Shown here one piece after another: positions 23,567 through 33,266 of a stretch of 38,846 nucleotides of DNA. The notes beneath the pieces are model-generated. The model saw nothing but the letters and a program-made list of their open reading frames with translations, was not told the origin of the DNA and searched no databases. The translations under genes were made by a program, and so were the position numbers. The DNA is taken from the NCBI GenBank assembly GCA_002435985.1, contig DIXD01000061.1, forward strand, positions 2,637 to 41,482, in the 5' to 3' direction. Numbering within the stretch: the first letter of the stretch is position 1; each line of letters begins with the position of its first letter. The stretch comes from Spirochaetaceae bacterium UBA6089 (GTDB lineage Bacteria > Spirochaetota > Spirochaetia > Treponematales > Rectinemataceae).

Positions 23567-24381
23567 TGGAGCTGTTCCAAATTCCGGCCTTTGGCCGGGC
23601 GATCGTCGCGCTGTTCGCCTGCGGCTTGGCATTTCCGCTGCTGGGTGTATATATCCTCTCGCTGGACCTGATCCCCGTCCGATTCGGTGTGATGCACCTC
23701 TCGCTGTTGGGCGCGACGGTCGGACTCATCGCGGGGGTCGACCCAATGTTTTTCGCCATACTATTTTCCGTCGCCGCAGGATTTGTCGTCTCCGGCCTGA
23801 GCTCGCGCGCCTCGGGCGGCACCTCGGGAGGCGCCATGGCCCTTCTCATGACCTCGAGCCTCGGCATTGTGTTCATTTTGTTCTACAAGACCAACATCCA
23901 CGCCATCGAGGCCTTCAATCTTTTCTGGGGCAATGTCCTCGCCCTCGACAGAACAGAAGTCTACCTCGTCGTAATTGCCTCGGCCTTGATTCTGGCCGGC
24001 ACTCTCCGCTTCCTCAGGCCGATCTCCGCGGTGCTCTTCGACAGGGAGACCGCATTTGCTTTCGGCTTTCCGGCGACGGTCGTATATACGGGAATCCTGG
24101 TGATGGTCTGCGTGGGCATCGGGCTGGGCATCCGGATCACGGGGGCGCTCATGGTCGACGCCGTGACACTGCTCCCCGCGCTCGCGGCGCAGTCCCTCAA
24201 GAAAAATTTCAAGCCCACCATGATGCTTGCCTCGATCTTCGGCGTGTGCATCAACATGGCTGGCTTTGCGCTCGCCATTGTCTTCGACTTGCCCACAAGC
24301 CCCGCCATCATCGTCGTAGGAACGGTCGCAGTGCTCGGGTGTAAAGCTGTTACCTCTCGTCGAGGTCGTCGAAGAAAATGA
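23563..24381 (+). CDS. Metal ABC transporter permease (ZnuB/TroC family)
   Basis: This 272-aa ABC-3 family membrane protein has about eight hydrophobic helices. Conserved phrases include VRFGVMHLSLLGATVGL, FLRPISAVLFDRETAFAFG and RITGALMVDAVTLLPALAA. It overlaps the ATPase gene by 4 nt. A basic Arg/Lys tail ends the protein on the cytoplasmic side. It is the last gene of the metal importer operon, and a strong promoter for the next operon starts 60 nt downstream. Confidence 0.88.
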   Translation: MMELFQIPAFGRAIVALFACGLAFPLLGVYILSLDLIPVRFGVMHLSLLGATVGLIAGVDPMFFAILFSVAAGFVVSGLSSRASGGTSGGAMALLMTSSLGIVFILFYKTNIHAIEAFNLFWGNVLALDRTEVYLVVIASALILAGTLRFLRPISAVLFDRETAFAFGFPATVVYTGILVMVCVGIGLGIRITGALMVDAVTLLPALAAQSLKKNFKPTMMLASIFGVCINMAGFALAIVFDLPTSPAIIVVGTVAVLGCKAVTSRRGRRRK

Positions 24382-24443
24382 TGTAACATTCTTCGATACA
24401 TCCTTTATCCGAAAAGGGTTCCCCGACTACAATTCCTGCAATG

Positions 24444-24472
24444 TTGACGCTTCCCATACCCTACCGTATAAT
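24444..24472 (+). promoter_or_regulatory. Near-consensus sigma70 promoter of nucleoside importer 2
   Basis: TTGACG (24444-24449), 17-bp spacer, TATAAT (24467-24472). Only one base differs from consensus. Transcription should start near 24479, giving a leader of about 20 nt that holds GGGGG before the ATG. Confidence 0.85.
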
Positions 24473-24500
24473 TTTATTTCGACAATACAAGGGGGTCCCC

Positions 24501-25541
24501 ATGAAAGGCAAAAAATATTTCGCACTGATTGCGGTTCTCATGCTCATCGCCGCTGCAACGAGCGCCTTCGGTGCTGGTCCTGCGGTCAAAACGGACCGCG
24601 TCGTCTACCTGATCAATGGCGCGCTCGGCGACAACGCGTTCTACGATTCGGGCGAAGCGGGCATCAAGAATATCGAAAAACAGTACAAACTGCAAACCCG
24701 TACGGTCGAGTGCAATTTCGACGCGGCCAAGTTTCAGCCTGCCCTGGACGCCGCAGTCCAGTACGCCGACGTCATCTTCGTCATTTCCTATGGTTTCGAA
24801 GACCAGCTCAAGATCATCGCCGACAAGTACCCCAACAAGATTTTCGTCAACATCGACACCATCGTCGAAAATCCGAAGAAGACCATCACTTCGGTGTTCT
24901 TCCTCGCGGAACAGAGCTCCTACCTTGCAGGCATGACCGCGGCGCTCGCCACAACGACGACCTCGCTCAAGGGCATCAATAAAGACAAGGTCATCGGCGT
25001 GATCGGCGGCGACACTGATCCCATTGTCAGCGCCTTCGTGTTCGGCTTTCAGAACGGCGCCAAGGCCGTCGATCCGGGCATCAAGGTCTTGACCAAGTCG
25101 CTGGGCGGTGCGTGGGACGACTCGGCCAAGGGTAAGCAGGCGGCTCTTCAGCTCTACGACCAAAAGGCCGACGTCATCTACCAGGTTGCAGCTGCCGCCG
25201 GTATCGGGGTATTGCAGGCTGCCGCAGAGCGCGGACTCTACGCCATCGGTGTCGACACGAACCAGAACGACCTCGAGCCTGGCCACGTCATTGCCAGCGC
25301 GGTGAAGAACGTCGGCGCCACCATCGAGGAAGTCTTCAAGACGATCAAAGACGGGACCTACAAGCCCGGCGTCGTCATCAATGCGGACATCGCGAGCGGC
25401 GGCATCGACCTCGTGTTCGATGCCAAACAGCAGGTGCTCCCGAAGAGCATCATCGACAAGGTCAATGCGGCCCGCCGACAGATCATCGACGGAACGCTCA
25501 AGGTCCAGCTCTACAACAACGAAAACGTCTGGCAGCAGTAA
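24501..25541 (+). CDS. BMP/PnrA-family substrate-binding protein (importer 2)
   Basis: This 346-aa periplasmic binding protein has a signal peptide ending near TSAFGAG and no lipobox. The family pattern is clear: VVYLINGALGDNAFYDSGEAG, then FVISYGFEDQLK, GVIGGDTDPIVSAFVFGF and GVDTNQNDLEPG. It differs strongly from the importer-1 binding protein, so the two systems probably prefer different nucleosides or related ligands. It is transcribed from a near-consensus promoter. A large hairpin after the gene may keep the binding protein in excess over the membrane parts. Confidence 0.9.
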   Translation: MKGKKYFALIAVLMLIAAATSAFGAGPAVKTDRVVYLINGALGDNAFYDSGEAGIKNIEKQYKLQTRTVECNFDAAKFQPALDAAVQYADVIFVISYGFEDQLKIIADKYPNKIFVNIDTIVENPKKTITSVFFLAEQSSYLAGMTAALATTTTSLKGINKDKVIGVIGGDTDPIVSAFVFGFQNGAKAVDPGIKVLTKSLGGAWDDSAKGKQAALQLYDQKADVIYQVAAAAGIGVLQAAAERGLYAIGVDTNQNDLEPGHVIASAVKNVGATIEEVFKTIKDGTYKPGVVINADIASGGIDLVFDAKQQVLPKSIIDKVNAARRQIIDGTLKVQLYNNENVWQQ

Positions 25542-25561
25542 GCCTTTTTGAGTAACCTATC

Positions 25562-25635
25562 GTGGCCGCAGGTACGCCGGCTGTCGCAGGCCAGCCCAGC
25601 AGGCAAGCCGCCCGGCCAGCCTTGCGGCCACCTTT
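25562..25635 (+). terminator. Intercistronic hairpin, possible attenuator
   Basis: GTGGCCGCA (25562-25570) pairs with TGCGGCCAC (25623-25631), extended by a bulged GG/CC pair, and CTTTC follows. The long GC-rich loop can fold further. It lies in the 119-nt gap between the binding-protein and ATPase genes, where partial termination or RNA stabilisation is common. Confidence 0.5.
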
Positions 25636-25660
25636 CAATTCGATCCTGGTGTAACAATTT

Positions 25661-27190
25661 ATGGAAGATTTCATTTCGCTGGAACATATTGTTAAAGTCT
25701 ATCCGCCAAGCCTGCTCGCGGTGGACAATGTCTCTGTCGGGTTCCGCAAGGGCGAGATCCACTCGATCGTCGGGGAGAACGGTGCCGGCAAGAGTACGCT
25801 GATGAAGTTGCTCTACGGTCTCATTCCCTTCGACTCCGGCACCGTGAAAATGAACGGCGCGCCGGTCCGCTTTCACAAGCCGGGCGATGCGATCGCCATG
25901 GGCATCGGCATGGTGCACCAGGAAATCGAGCTCATCCCACAGTACACGGTCTGGGAAAATGTGGTGCTCGGCGCGGAGCCCGTGCGCGGGCTGGGAGGAA
26001 CGCTCGACACCACGGGCGCCATCGAACTCGTCCGCCGGAAGATCGACGAATTTCAGTTCAATCTCGATCCGTCGGCGCAGGTGGAGCGCATCTCGGTCGC
26101 CGCCCGGCAGAAGGTCGAAATCTTAAAGCTGCTCTACCGGAATGTTTCGGTGCTCATTTTGGATGAGCCGACCGCGGTGCTTACGCCGCAGGAGATTCCC
26201 CAGCTCTTCGCCGAGCTGAAGCGCCTGCGAGAGGCGGGAACCACGATTCTCTTCATCTCTCACCGCCTTGACGAGGTACTCGAACTGAGCGACCGCATCA
26301 CCGTCATGCGCAAAGGCAAAAAGATTGCCACGGTGGCTGCCTCGGACACCGACAAAGGAGCGCTCGCCCAGATGATGGTCGGCAGGCAGGTCATCTTCAC
26401 CTCGAAGCGGACACCGCACCGGCGCGGAGATTGCGTGTTCGAGGCAAAGGGGCTCTGTGTCGCACGGCGTGACGGGCTCAAGCTGCTCGACGACGTGTCG
26501 TTTTCGGTACACGCGGGTGAAATTGTCGGCATTGCAGGGGTCGAGGGCAATGGCCAATTCGAGCTCGTCAACAGCATCATGGGTCTGAGGACTCCGAGCA
26601 GCGGTTCCATCAAGGTGAACGGCAGAGAAATCTGCGGACTTCCCATTCTGGAGCGGCGCAGGCTCATCTCTTTCGTGCCGCAGGACCGCGCGAGGATGGG
26701 TGCGAGCCTGGCCGCGTCCATTCTCGACAACGCGATTATGACGCACCACAGGCTCGAGCCGAGCTTTTCGGCGTGGCGCGGGCTGGTGCTCGACTACCGT
26801 CACGCGCGTGCCTTCACCGACGAGCTTGTGCGGCGATTTTCCGTGCAGGCGTCCTCGCGCCAGAGTCTCTTCCGCTCGCTGTCGGGAGGTAATCAGCAAA
26901 AATTGATCCTCGGACGAGAGTTTCTGCTCTCGACACCATTCTTTCTGATGGACCAGCCGACGCGAGGGCTCGATGTCGGGTCCAGCGAGTATGTGCATGG
27001 CGAAATTCTTTCGATGCGCGAGGCTGACCGGGCTGTGCTCCTCATCTCCGCCGACCTCGAAGAGCTATTTTTGATCGCCGACCGCATCCTGGTGATGCAC
27101 CGCGGACAGATCGTCGCGGATCTCACCACCGAGCGAACAACTATCCAAGAAGTGGGACGCTATATGCTCGAAGGGAAAAGAACGGCATGA
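25661..27190 (+). CDS. Nucleoside-type ABC transporter ATP-binding protein (importer 2)
   Basis: This 509-aa protein has two fused NBDs. NBD1 has Walker A GENGAGKSTLM and Walker B VLILDEPTAVL. Its signature reads ISVAARQKVEI, lacking the glycine found in LSVG relatives. NBD2 has the usual degenerate Walker A (GVEGNGQFEL) and a normal signature SLSGGNQQKLIL. Catalysis may thus rest on one composite site. The ATG lies 119 nt after the binding-protein gene, with little ribosome site. It overlaps the first permease gene by 4 nt. Confidence 0.9.
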   Translation: MEDFISLEHIVKVYPPSLLAVDNVSVGFRKGEIHSIVGENGAGKSTLMKLLYGLIPFDSGTVKMNGAPVRFHKPGDAIAMGIGMVHQEIELIPQYTVWENVVLGAEPVRGLGGTLDTTGAIELVRRKIDEFQFNLDPSAQVERISVAARQKVEILKLLYRNVSVLILDEPTAVLTPQEIPQLFAELKRLREAGTTILFISHRLDEVLELSDRITVMRKGKKIATVAASDTDKGALAQMMVGRQVIFTSKRTPHRRGDCVFEAKGLCVARRDGLKLLDDVSFSVHAGEIVGIAGVEGNGQFELVNSIMGLRTPSSGSIKVNGREICGLPILERRRLISFVPQDRARMGASLAASILDNAIMTHHRLEPSFSAWRGLVLDYRHARAFTDELVRRFSVQASSRQSLFRSLSGGNQQKLILGREFLLSTPFFLMDQPTRGLDVGSSEYVHGEILSMREADRAVLLISADLEELFLIADRILVMHRGQIVADLTTERTTIQEVGRYMLEGKRTA

Positions 27191-28220
27191 CGCGCAGAAT
27201 CCTAAGCGGCGTCTTGGGCGTCGTAATCGCATTCGTCGTGGGTGCCCTCATCATGCTGATCGAAGGCTTTGAGCCTCTGGCCACCTATGGTGCGCTTGCG
27301 CAGTTTTCGCTGGGGGGAATCGGACCGCTCGCCACTACCCTGAAAAACTCGGTGCCGCTCGTGCTCACAGGCCTCTCCGCAGCCATCGCCTTCGCGTCGG
27401 GGCCAGTGAATCTGGGTCAGCCGGGGCAGCTCGTGTTCGGGGCCCTGGCCGCGACGCTCGGCGGGCTCTATATCTCGCTGCCGCCCATGCTCGAAATTCC
27501 GCTTCTGCTGCTTTTCGCCATTGCGGGTGGGGCGCTGTGGTCGGGTCTCGCCGGGCTCCTAAAGCAGGCCTTCGATATGAGCGAATTCATCGTCACACTC
27601 ATGCTCAACATGATCGCGGATTTTTTCACCGCGTGGGCGATCGCGTACCCATTCATGGACCGCAAGGCCTTTTCACCGATGACGCCCCCAATCGCGCAGA
27701 GCGGCTGGATGCCCGACATCGGGCCTCTGAGTTCCTCGGTGCTGCTCATGCTCGCGGCGGTTGCGGTGATGTGGTTCGTGTTTCAGCGCTGGCGTGCTGG
27801 CTACGAGTGGCGCATTACGGGGCAGAATTCCCTGTTCGCGAGGCTTGGCGGCTGCGATGTGCGCGGCAACTTTATGGCGGTCATGCTCGTCACGGGGGCC
27901 CTCGCTGGTCTGGCGGGAGGGCTTGTGGTGATGGGCGGGCCGCACAGGTTCATAAAGGGGCTCGGCGCCAATTATGCCTGGGACGGCATTATGATCGCCA
28001 TCATGGCAAACAATGGGCTTATCGAGACGCTCATCTACGGCGTCTTCGTGGCGGCGATTCAGACGGGCGCGCTCGGTATGGAGCTCATCACAAATGTACC
28101 GAGCGAGATCGCGCAGGTGCTGCAGGCGGTCCTCGTGCTCGTTATCGTGGCCACCCGCGAATACGCCGTCGTGGTCTTTGATCGGCTCGCAGCGCGGCAT
28201 CAGGCGAAGGAGAGGACAAC

Positions 28221-28224
<4 letters not shown>
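27187..28224 (+). CDS. Nucleoside-type ABC transporter permease (importer 2, first)
   Basis: This 345-aa PF02653-family membrane protein shows GLSAAIAFASGPVNLGQPGQLVFGALA around residues 57-83. This is the equivalent of the FRAG-x-N-I-G segment in classic members, here with Ser/Pro/Val replacing the usual residues. Eight or more hydrophobic helices are visible. Overlaps of 4 nt on both sides (ATGA) couple it to the ATPase and the second permease. Confidence 0.88.
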
Positions 28225-29119
<895 letters not shown>

Positions 29120-29123
<4 letters not shown>

Positions 29124-30712
29124 ATACAAAGCATGCCTGGCAGATCGACCGGGAAATGAGGCTTTCGGCGGTGCCCCTCGACCGGCGTACCCATGGCTCA
29201 AATTGGTACACAAGCGAAACGGCCTTCCCCGCCGGCGATGATCTCATCGCGCTGTTCTGGTTTTCCTCCGTTCCCGGCTCGGGCGCACCCGAGATCCCCT
29301 ATCTCGAAATGGTCCAGGCCATGGGCAACAAGGGCTACGATGTCTCGGCAGCCGAACGGCTTCTGTATGAGGGATTGGAAGAAGCCCAACGCTGCGGGAT
29401 TCTCGAAAGCAGCGGAATCTTCGACTGGGCGCACTTTGGAACGCGCGAAAGCGGCGCCACGCACGCCACCTTCGAGCAGCCTGCGCACCTCGAACACCCC
29501 GGATTGCACGACGGCGCCCAGCAGGCGGAAAAGCCCACCGTCAGCCCGGAACTGCGCGCCCTCACCGCCGAGCTTCTGCACGCAATCCACACCGCGCCGC
29601 GCGATCCTTCGCACCCGTACTGGACATACGAGCATCCCGCCACATGGGATGACGTGCGCGCCGCAATGCCCGCGACCGATGAGCCTGCCTCTGCCGGAGA
29701 AGCCCCGACCAGCGCTGCCCCTGCACCAGCCCAGAATAGTGCAGCCCCCGGAGCAGCCCCCTCCCACACGCCCGACGACCTCGAGGCACGAATGTATGCA
29801 GGCTGGCTCGGCCAGCTCGCCGGCGGTGCCTTCGGCACCGCGATCGAAGGCTACCACAGCACCCAGCTGCAGAACGTCTACGGGCGTATCGATGCCTACA
29901 TCACCGAGCCCGAAACCGTCAACGACGATGTCGTCTACGAGCTTGCCTTCCTCGACGCCTTCGAGCGCAGGGGACGGAGCATCAGCTCGCGCGACATAGG
30001 CCGCGAATGGGTAAAACAGATTCCCTTTGGATGGTCGGCCGAATGGATCGCCCTGCACAACATGGCCGACGGCATTCTACCGCCCGAGTCCGGTTCGTGG
30101 CACAACCCCTACTCCAACTGGATAGGCGCACAGATGCGCGGGATGGTCTGCGGCCTTGTGTCGCCTGCCCGGCCTATGGAGGCTGCGCGCCTCGCGCACA
30201 TCGACGGCCTCGTTTCCCACGCGGAAAACGGCGTTTACGGCGAAATATACGCCGCCGTCCTCACCGCCCTCGCGTTTGTGCACAGAGATCCGCGCACGCT
30301 CCTTCTCGACGCCGCCCGATTTATCCCGAAAAAGAGCGAATATGCCGCCGTTCTCTCCAAATGCTTCGATACCACTGCGCGCGCCGAGAGCGCCGAGGAA
30401 GCATGGGCTATCCTCGACACGTATTTCGAGCGCTACAACTGGATTCACGCCTATCCGAACATCGCCGCCGTCATCAATGCGCTCTGGTTCGGCAACGGCG
30501 ACATGACCGAATCATTCCGCATCCTCGCCCACGCGGGCCTCGACGTCGACTGCAATGCAGGGCTTGTCGGAACGGTGCTGGGCATCATGGGAGGAGTCCC
30601 CGAACAATGGGGAGCTCCGCTCCACGACACCCTCGAAACCTACCTCGCCGGCAAAGAAAAAATCAGTATCCGAGCTCTCGCCGCGCGGACCGCCCGCCTT
30701 GCAGCACGCTGA
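29120..30712 (+). CDS. ADP-ribosylglycohydrolase-family protein with N-terminal extension
   Basis: The C-terminal part (about residues 218-515) of this 530-aa protein fits the ARH/DraG family (PF03747). Features are YAGWLGQLAGGAFGTAIEG, the metal-ligand-type VNDDVVYEL, and the late AGLDVDCNAGLVG in which the Asp pair normally binds magnesium. The N-terminal 165 residues (RTHGSNWYTSETAFPAGDD and so on) recur in some family members but have no known role. A Pro/Ala-rich linker (about 190-215) joins them. Such enzymes cleave ADP-ribose or related N- and O-glycosidic bonds. ATGA coupling to an importer suggests it processes the imported nucleoside or ADP-ribosyl compound; this is inference. It is the last gene of the operon. 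Confidence 0.85.
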
Positions 30713-30760
30713 TGGTCCAGCGCTGCCCTTTCACACCTTTCACATATTTATGCTCCGTTC

Positions 30761-30789
30761 TTGACACTATATGTAAATCGCCATATCCT
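30761..30789 (+). promoter_or_regulatory. Promoter of the amino-acid importer operon
   Basis: A perfect TTGACA (30761-30766), 17-bp spacer, TATCCT (30784-30789). The start codon is at 30840, which leaves a leader of about 44 nt. CATATCCTCGATACGAA and ATCCCGATACGAA share GATACGAA, a short direct repeat in the leader. Confidence 0.75.
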
Positions 30790-30839
30790 CGATACGAAAT
30801 AAGTTGTATGCACTCATCCCGATACGAAGGAGCAAGGTT

Positions 30840-31601
30840 ATGAAGAAACGCTGGTCAGTTCTCAGCTCGATCATGCTGGTCGCGATTGTCGCATTCGCCG
30901 TGGTCGGTCTCTTTTCATGTGCCGAAAAACCGGCTGTTATCACGGTCGCCACCGACGCTACCTGGCCCCCCATGGAATACGTCGACGAGAATAAGAACAT
31001 CGTCGGGTTCGATATCGATCTTGTAAATGAGATCGCCAAGGCAGAAGGCTTCGAAGTCGAGATCAAAAACACGGCATGGGACGGCATCTTCGCCGGGCTC
31101 GCCGCAGGTAACTATCAGGTCATCGCTTCGTCCGTCACCATCACGGAGGAACGCAAGGCGACCATGGATTTCTCCGATCCCTATGTGAACGCGGGGCAGG
31201 TCCTCGTAGTCCGCAAGGACACCACGGATGTTACGACGCTCGCCGACATGGTCGGCAAGAAAGTCGGTGCGCAGATCGGAACGACAGGCGCCATCGAGAT
31301 CGGAAAAGTGCAGGGTGTCGAGCTCAAGACCTACGACGAAGTCGGACTTGCATTTGAAGACCTCGTGAACGGCAACATCGACGGCGTAGTCGCCGATTCG
31401 CCCATCACCGCAAACTTTGCGCTCCAGAACGACACCTATAAAGAAAAACTCATGATCGCGGGAGAGCCTTTCACCGATGAGTGGCTCGGCTTTGCATTCA
31501 AGAAGGGCGACACCAAGACTCAAAAGCTCTTCAACGACGGACTTGCCAAGGTAAAGTCTTCCGGTAAGCTGGAGGAACTGCAGAAAAAGTGGCTACAGTA
31601 G
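30840..31601 (+). CDS. Polar amino-acid ABC transporter substrate-binding lipoprotein
   Basis: This 253-aa SBP_bac_3-family protein has an N-terminal helix and lipobox LFSC (Cys about residue 23), so it should be anchored to the outer face of the cytoplasmic membrane. The ligand-binding fold begins TVATDATWPPMEYVDENKNIVGFDIDL and contains SSVTITEERKATMDFSDPY, both standard for glutamine/arginine/lysine-type receptors. AAGGAG lies 7 nt before the ATG. The ligand cannot be fixed from sequence alone. It is first in a three-gene importer operon with a consensus-like promoter. Confidence 0.92.
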   Translation: MKKRWSVLSSIMLVAIVAFAVVGLFSCAEKPAVITVATDATWPPMEYVDENKNIVGFDIDLVNEIAKAEGFEVEIKNTAWDGIFAGLAAGNYQVIASSVTITEERKATMDFSDPYVNAGQVLVVRKDTTDVTTLADMVGKKVGAQIGTTGAIEIGKVQGVELKTYDEVGLAFEDLVNGNIDGVVADSPITANFALQNDTYKEKLMIAGEPFTDEWLGFAFKKGDTKTQKLFNDGLAKVKSSGKLEELQKKWLQ

Positions 31602-31620
31602 GATTGCTCGATAAAGAACG

Positions 31621-32442
31621 ATGAAAGGATCCCCCTTTTCAGATCGGAACTCGAAGACCTCCGATAAGACCACCATCAATGTCACAGATGGCACCCTCAT
31701 TCCTTTGAAGGATGAGGGTTCACTGCTGTCTGCATGGAATATCTCATTCTTTGGGGCGATTGCACTGCTTGTCCTTTTGCCGATACTGAGTCCTGATCCC
31801 TATCTCCACATTCTCTCCTTTGTGCCGGACGGCCTTGTGGCGACATTCTCGGTGACGTTGATCTCGATCTTCTTTGCCTTGCTCATCGGCCTCTTTGCCG
31901 GACTCGGGCGCATATCGCAGAATCGGTCCATCAACCGGATCGCGACGGTCTATGTCGAAATAATTCGGGGCATCCCCCTGCTCGTGCAGCTCTTCTACAT
32001 CTACTATGCGCTCGGGCCACTCCTCAGGTTGGAGGGCCCTTCCGCAGCCATTGTGGCCATGTCGGTCTGCTATGGCGCCTATATGGCCGAAATTTTCCGC
32101 GCCGGCATGCAGGCCATCCCCAGAGGACAAATGGAAGCTGCCCTCGCCCTCGGCATGTCGCGCTCAATGGCGATGAGGAAAATCATTATCCCACAGACAA
32201 TCAGAATCATCCTGCCGCCGATCGGTAACGAGTTCATCGCGCTCTTGAAGGATTCGTCGCTCGTATCGATTTTGGCTGTCTCGGACCTTCTGCGCAGGGG
32301 CAGAGAATATGCGTCGACGACGTTCCGATATTTCGAGAGTTACACGGTCATCGCGCTCATCTATCTCGTGATGACTCTGTTTTTCTCGCGGCTGGTCGCT
32401 ATGATGGAAGAAAAGCTGAGGCACCGTGGAAAAGTACATTGA
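31621..32442 (+). CDS. Polar amino-acid ABC transporter permease
   Basis: This 273-aa HisM/GlnP-family membrane protein has a polar N-terminal tail of about 35 residues. The His/Glu/Gln/Arg opine-type motif follows, including VEIIRGIPLLVQLFYIYYALG. The EAA loop EAALALGMSRSMAMRKIIIPQ, which contacts the ATPase, is also present. One permease suggests a homodimer channel. It lies 19 nt after the receptor gene and overlaps the ATPase gene by 17 nt. Confidence 0.92.
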   Translation: MKGSPFSDRNSKTSDKTTINVTDGTLIPLKDEGSLLSAWNISFFGAIALLVLLPILSPDPYLHILSFVPDGLVATFSVTLISIFFALLIGLFAGLGRISQNRSINRIATVYVEIIRGIPLLVQLFYIYYALGPLLRLEGPSAAIVAMSVCYGAYMAEIFRAGMQAIPRGQMEAALALGMSRSMAMRKIIIPQTIRIILPPIGNEFIALLKDSSLVSILAVSDLLRRGREYASTTFRYFESYTVIALIYLVMTLFFSRLVAMMEEKLRHRGKVH

Positions 32443-33157
32443 AATCATCGACGCCGTAAAGAACTTCGGCAGCGTTAGAGCGCTTCAGGGCGTGAGCATT
32501 ACGGTCAAAAAAGGCGAAGTCGTGCTCATCATCGGGCCCTCCGGCTCGGGCAAGAGCACACTGCTCCGCTCGATCAATCGCCTCGAACGACTCGATTCCG
32601 GGCGAATTCTCATCGACGGCGAAAGCGTCACCGACCCTGGCGCGGACATCCGCCACATCCGCGAAGAGGTCGGCATGGTCTTTCAGAGCTTCAACCTCTT
32701 TCCTCACCTCACTGTGCTCGACAACATCACGCTTGCGCCGATCTGCGTGCTGAAAAAGAACAAGGACGAAGCGATCGAGACTGCGCGACGTCTGCTTGCA
32801 AAGGTAGGTCTCTCCGACAAAGAAAAGGCCTGGCCCGAACAGCTCTCCGGCGGACAGCAGCAGCGCGTCGCCATTGCCCGCGCCCTCGCCATGAACCCCA
32901 AGGTCATGCTCTTCGACGAGCCCACCAGCGCCCTCGACCCCGAAATGATCAAGGAAGTGCTCGATGTCATGACGGAGCTGGCGCGCGAAGGCATGACCAT
33001 GCTTGTCGTTTCGCACGAGATGGGCTTTGCCCGGGCTGCGGCGCACCGCATCATCTTCATGGATGCCGGCCAAATCGTCGAAGAGGCGCCGCCGGACACT
33101 TTCTTCACTTCACCGCGCGAAGAGCGCACGCGGAAGTTTCTGGAGCATATTTTGTGA
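32426..33157 (+). CDS. Polar amino-acid ABC transporter ATP-binding protein
   Basis: This 243-aa GlnQ/HisP-type ATPase has Walker A GPSGSGKSTLL, Q-loop GMVFQSFNLFPH, signature LSGGQQQRVAIARA, Walker B VMLFDEPTSALDPE and H-loop VVSHEMGFA. All catalytic residues are present. It starts at GTG 32426 inside the end of the permease gene, a coupled arrangement. It completes the importer, and a hairpin follows. Confidence 0.93.
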   Translation: MEKYIEIIDAVKNFGSVRALQGVSITVKKGEVVLIIGPSGSGKSTLLRSINRLERLDSGRILIDGESVTDPGADIRHIREEVGMVFQSFNLFPHLTVLDNITLAPICVLKKNKDEAIETARRLLAKVGLSDKEKAWPEQLSGGQQQRVAIARALAMNPKVMLFDEPTSALDPEMIKEVLDVMTELAREGMTMLVVSHEMGFARAAAHRIIFMDAGQIVEEAPPDTFFTSPREERTRKFLEHIL

Positions 33158-33189
33158 AGTGAACGACGAGCTGAAGATGTCAGACTGAT

Positions 33190-33224
33190 AGGGTGCCTAT
33201 ACCAAAACCTGAACCAGGCACCTT
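33190..33224. terminator. Bidirectional hairpin between convergent operons
   Basis: AGGGTGCCT (33190-33198) pairs with AGGCACCTT (33216-33224) with one G-U pair. Partial outer pairing (AGAC/GTCT) exists. T-rich sequence follows on the plus strand (ATTTTC). It sits between the amino-acid importer and the dehydrogenase gene and may stop both. Confidence 0.55.
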
Positions 33225-33266
33225 ACTGTCTATCGATTTTCAAATACTCTCAAATCCCTTTATTTC

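Noticed and set aside
24474..25286. Open frame on the minus strand opposite the second BMP receptor (270 codons)
   Set aside because: It is a shadow of a well-conserved receptor gene with a promoter on the plus strand.
24501..25541. Riboswitch upstream of nucleoside importer 2
   Set aside because: The promoter leaves a leader of only about 20 nt, too short for a purine or other known riboswitch.
29198..30058. Open frames on the minus strand opposite the ADP-ribosylglycohydrolase-like gene
   Set aside because: Low-complexity Gly/Arg-rich translations and no motifs; the coupled plus-strand gene explains the region.
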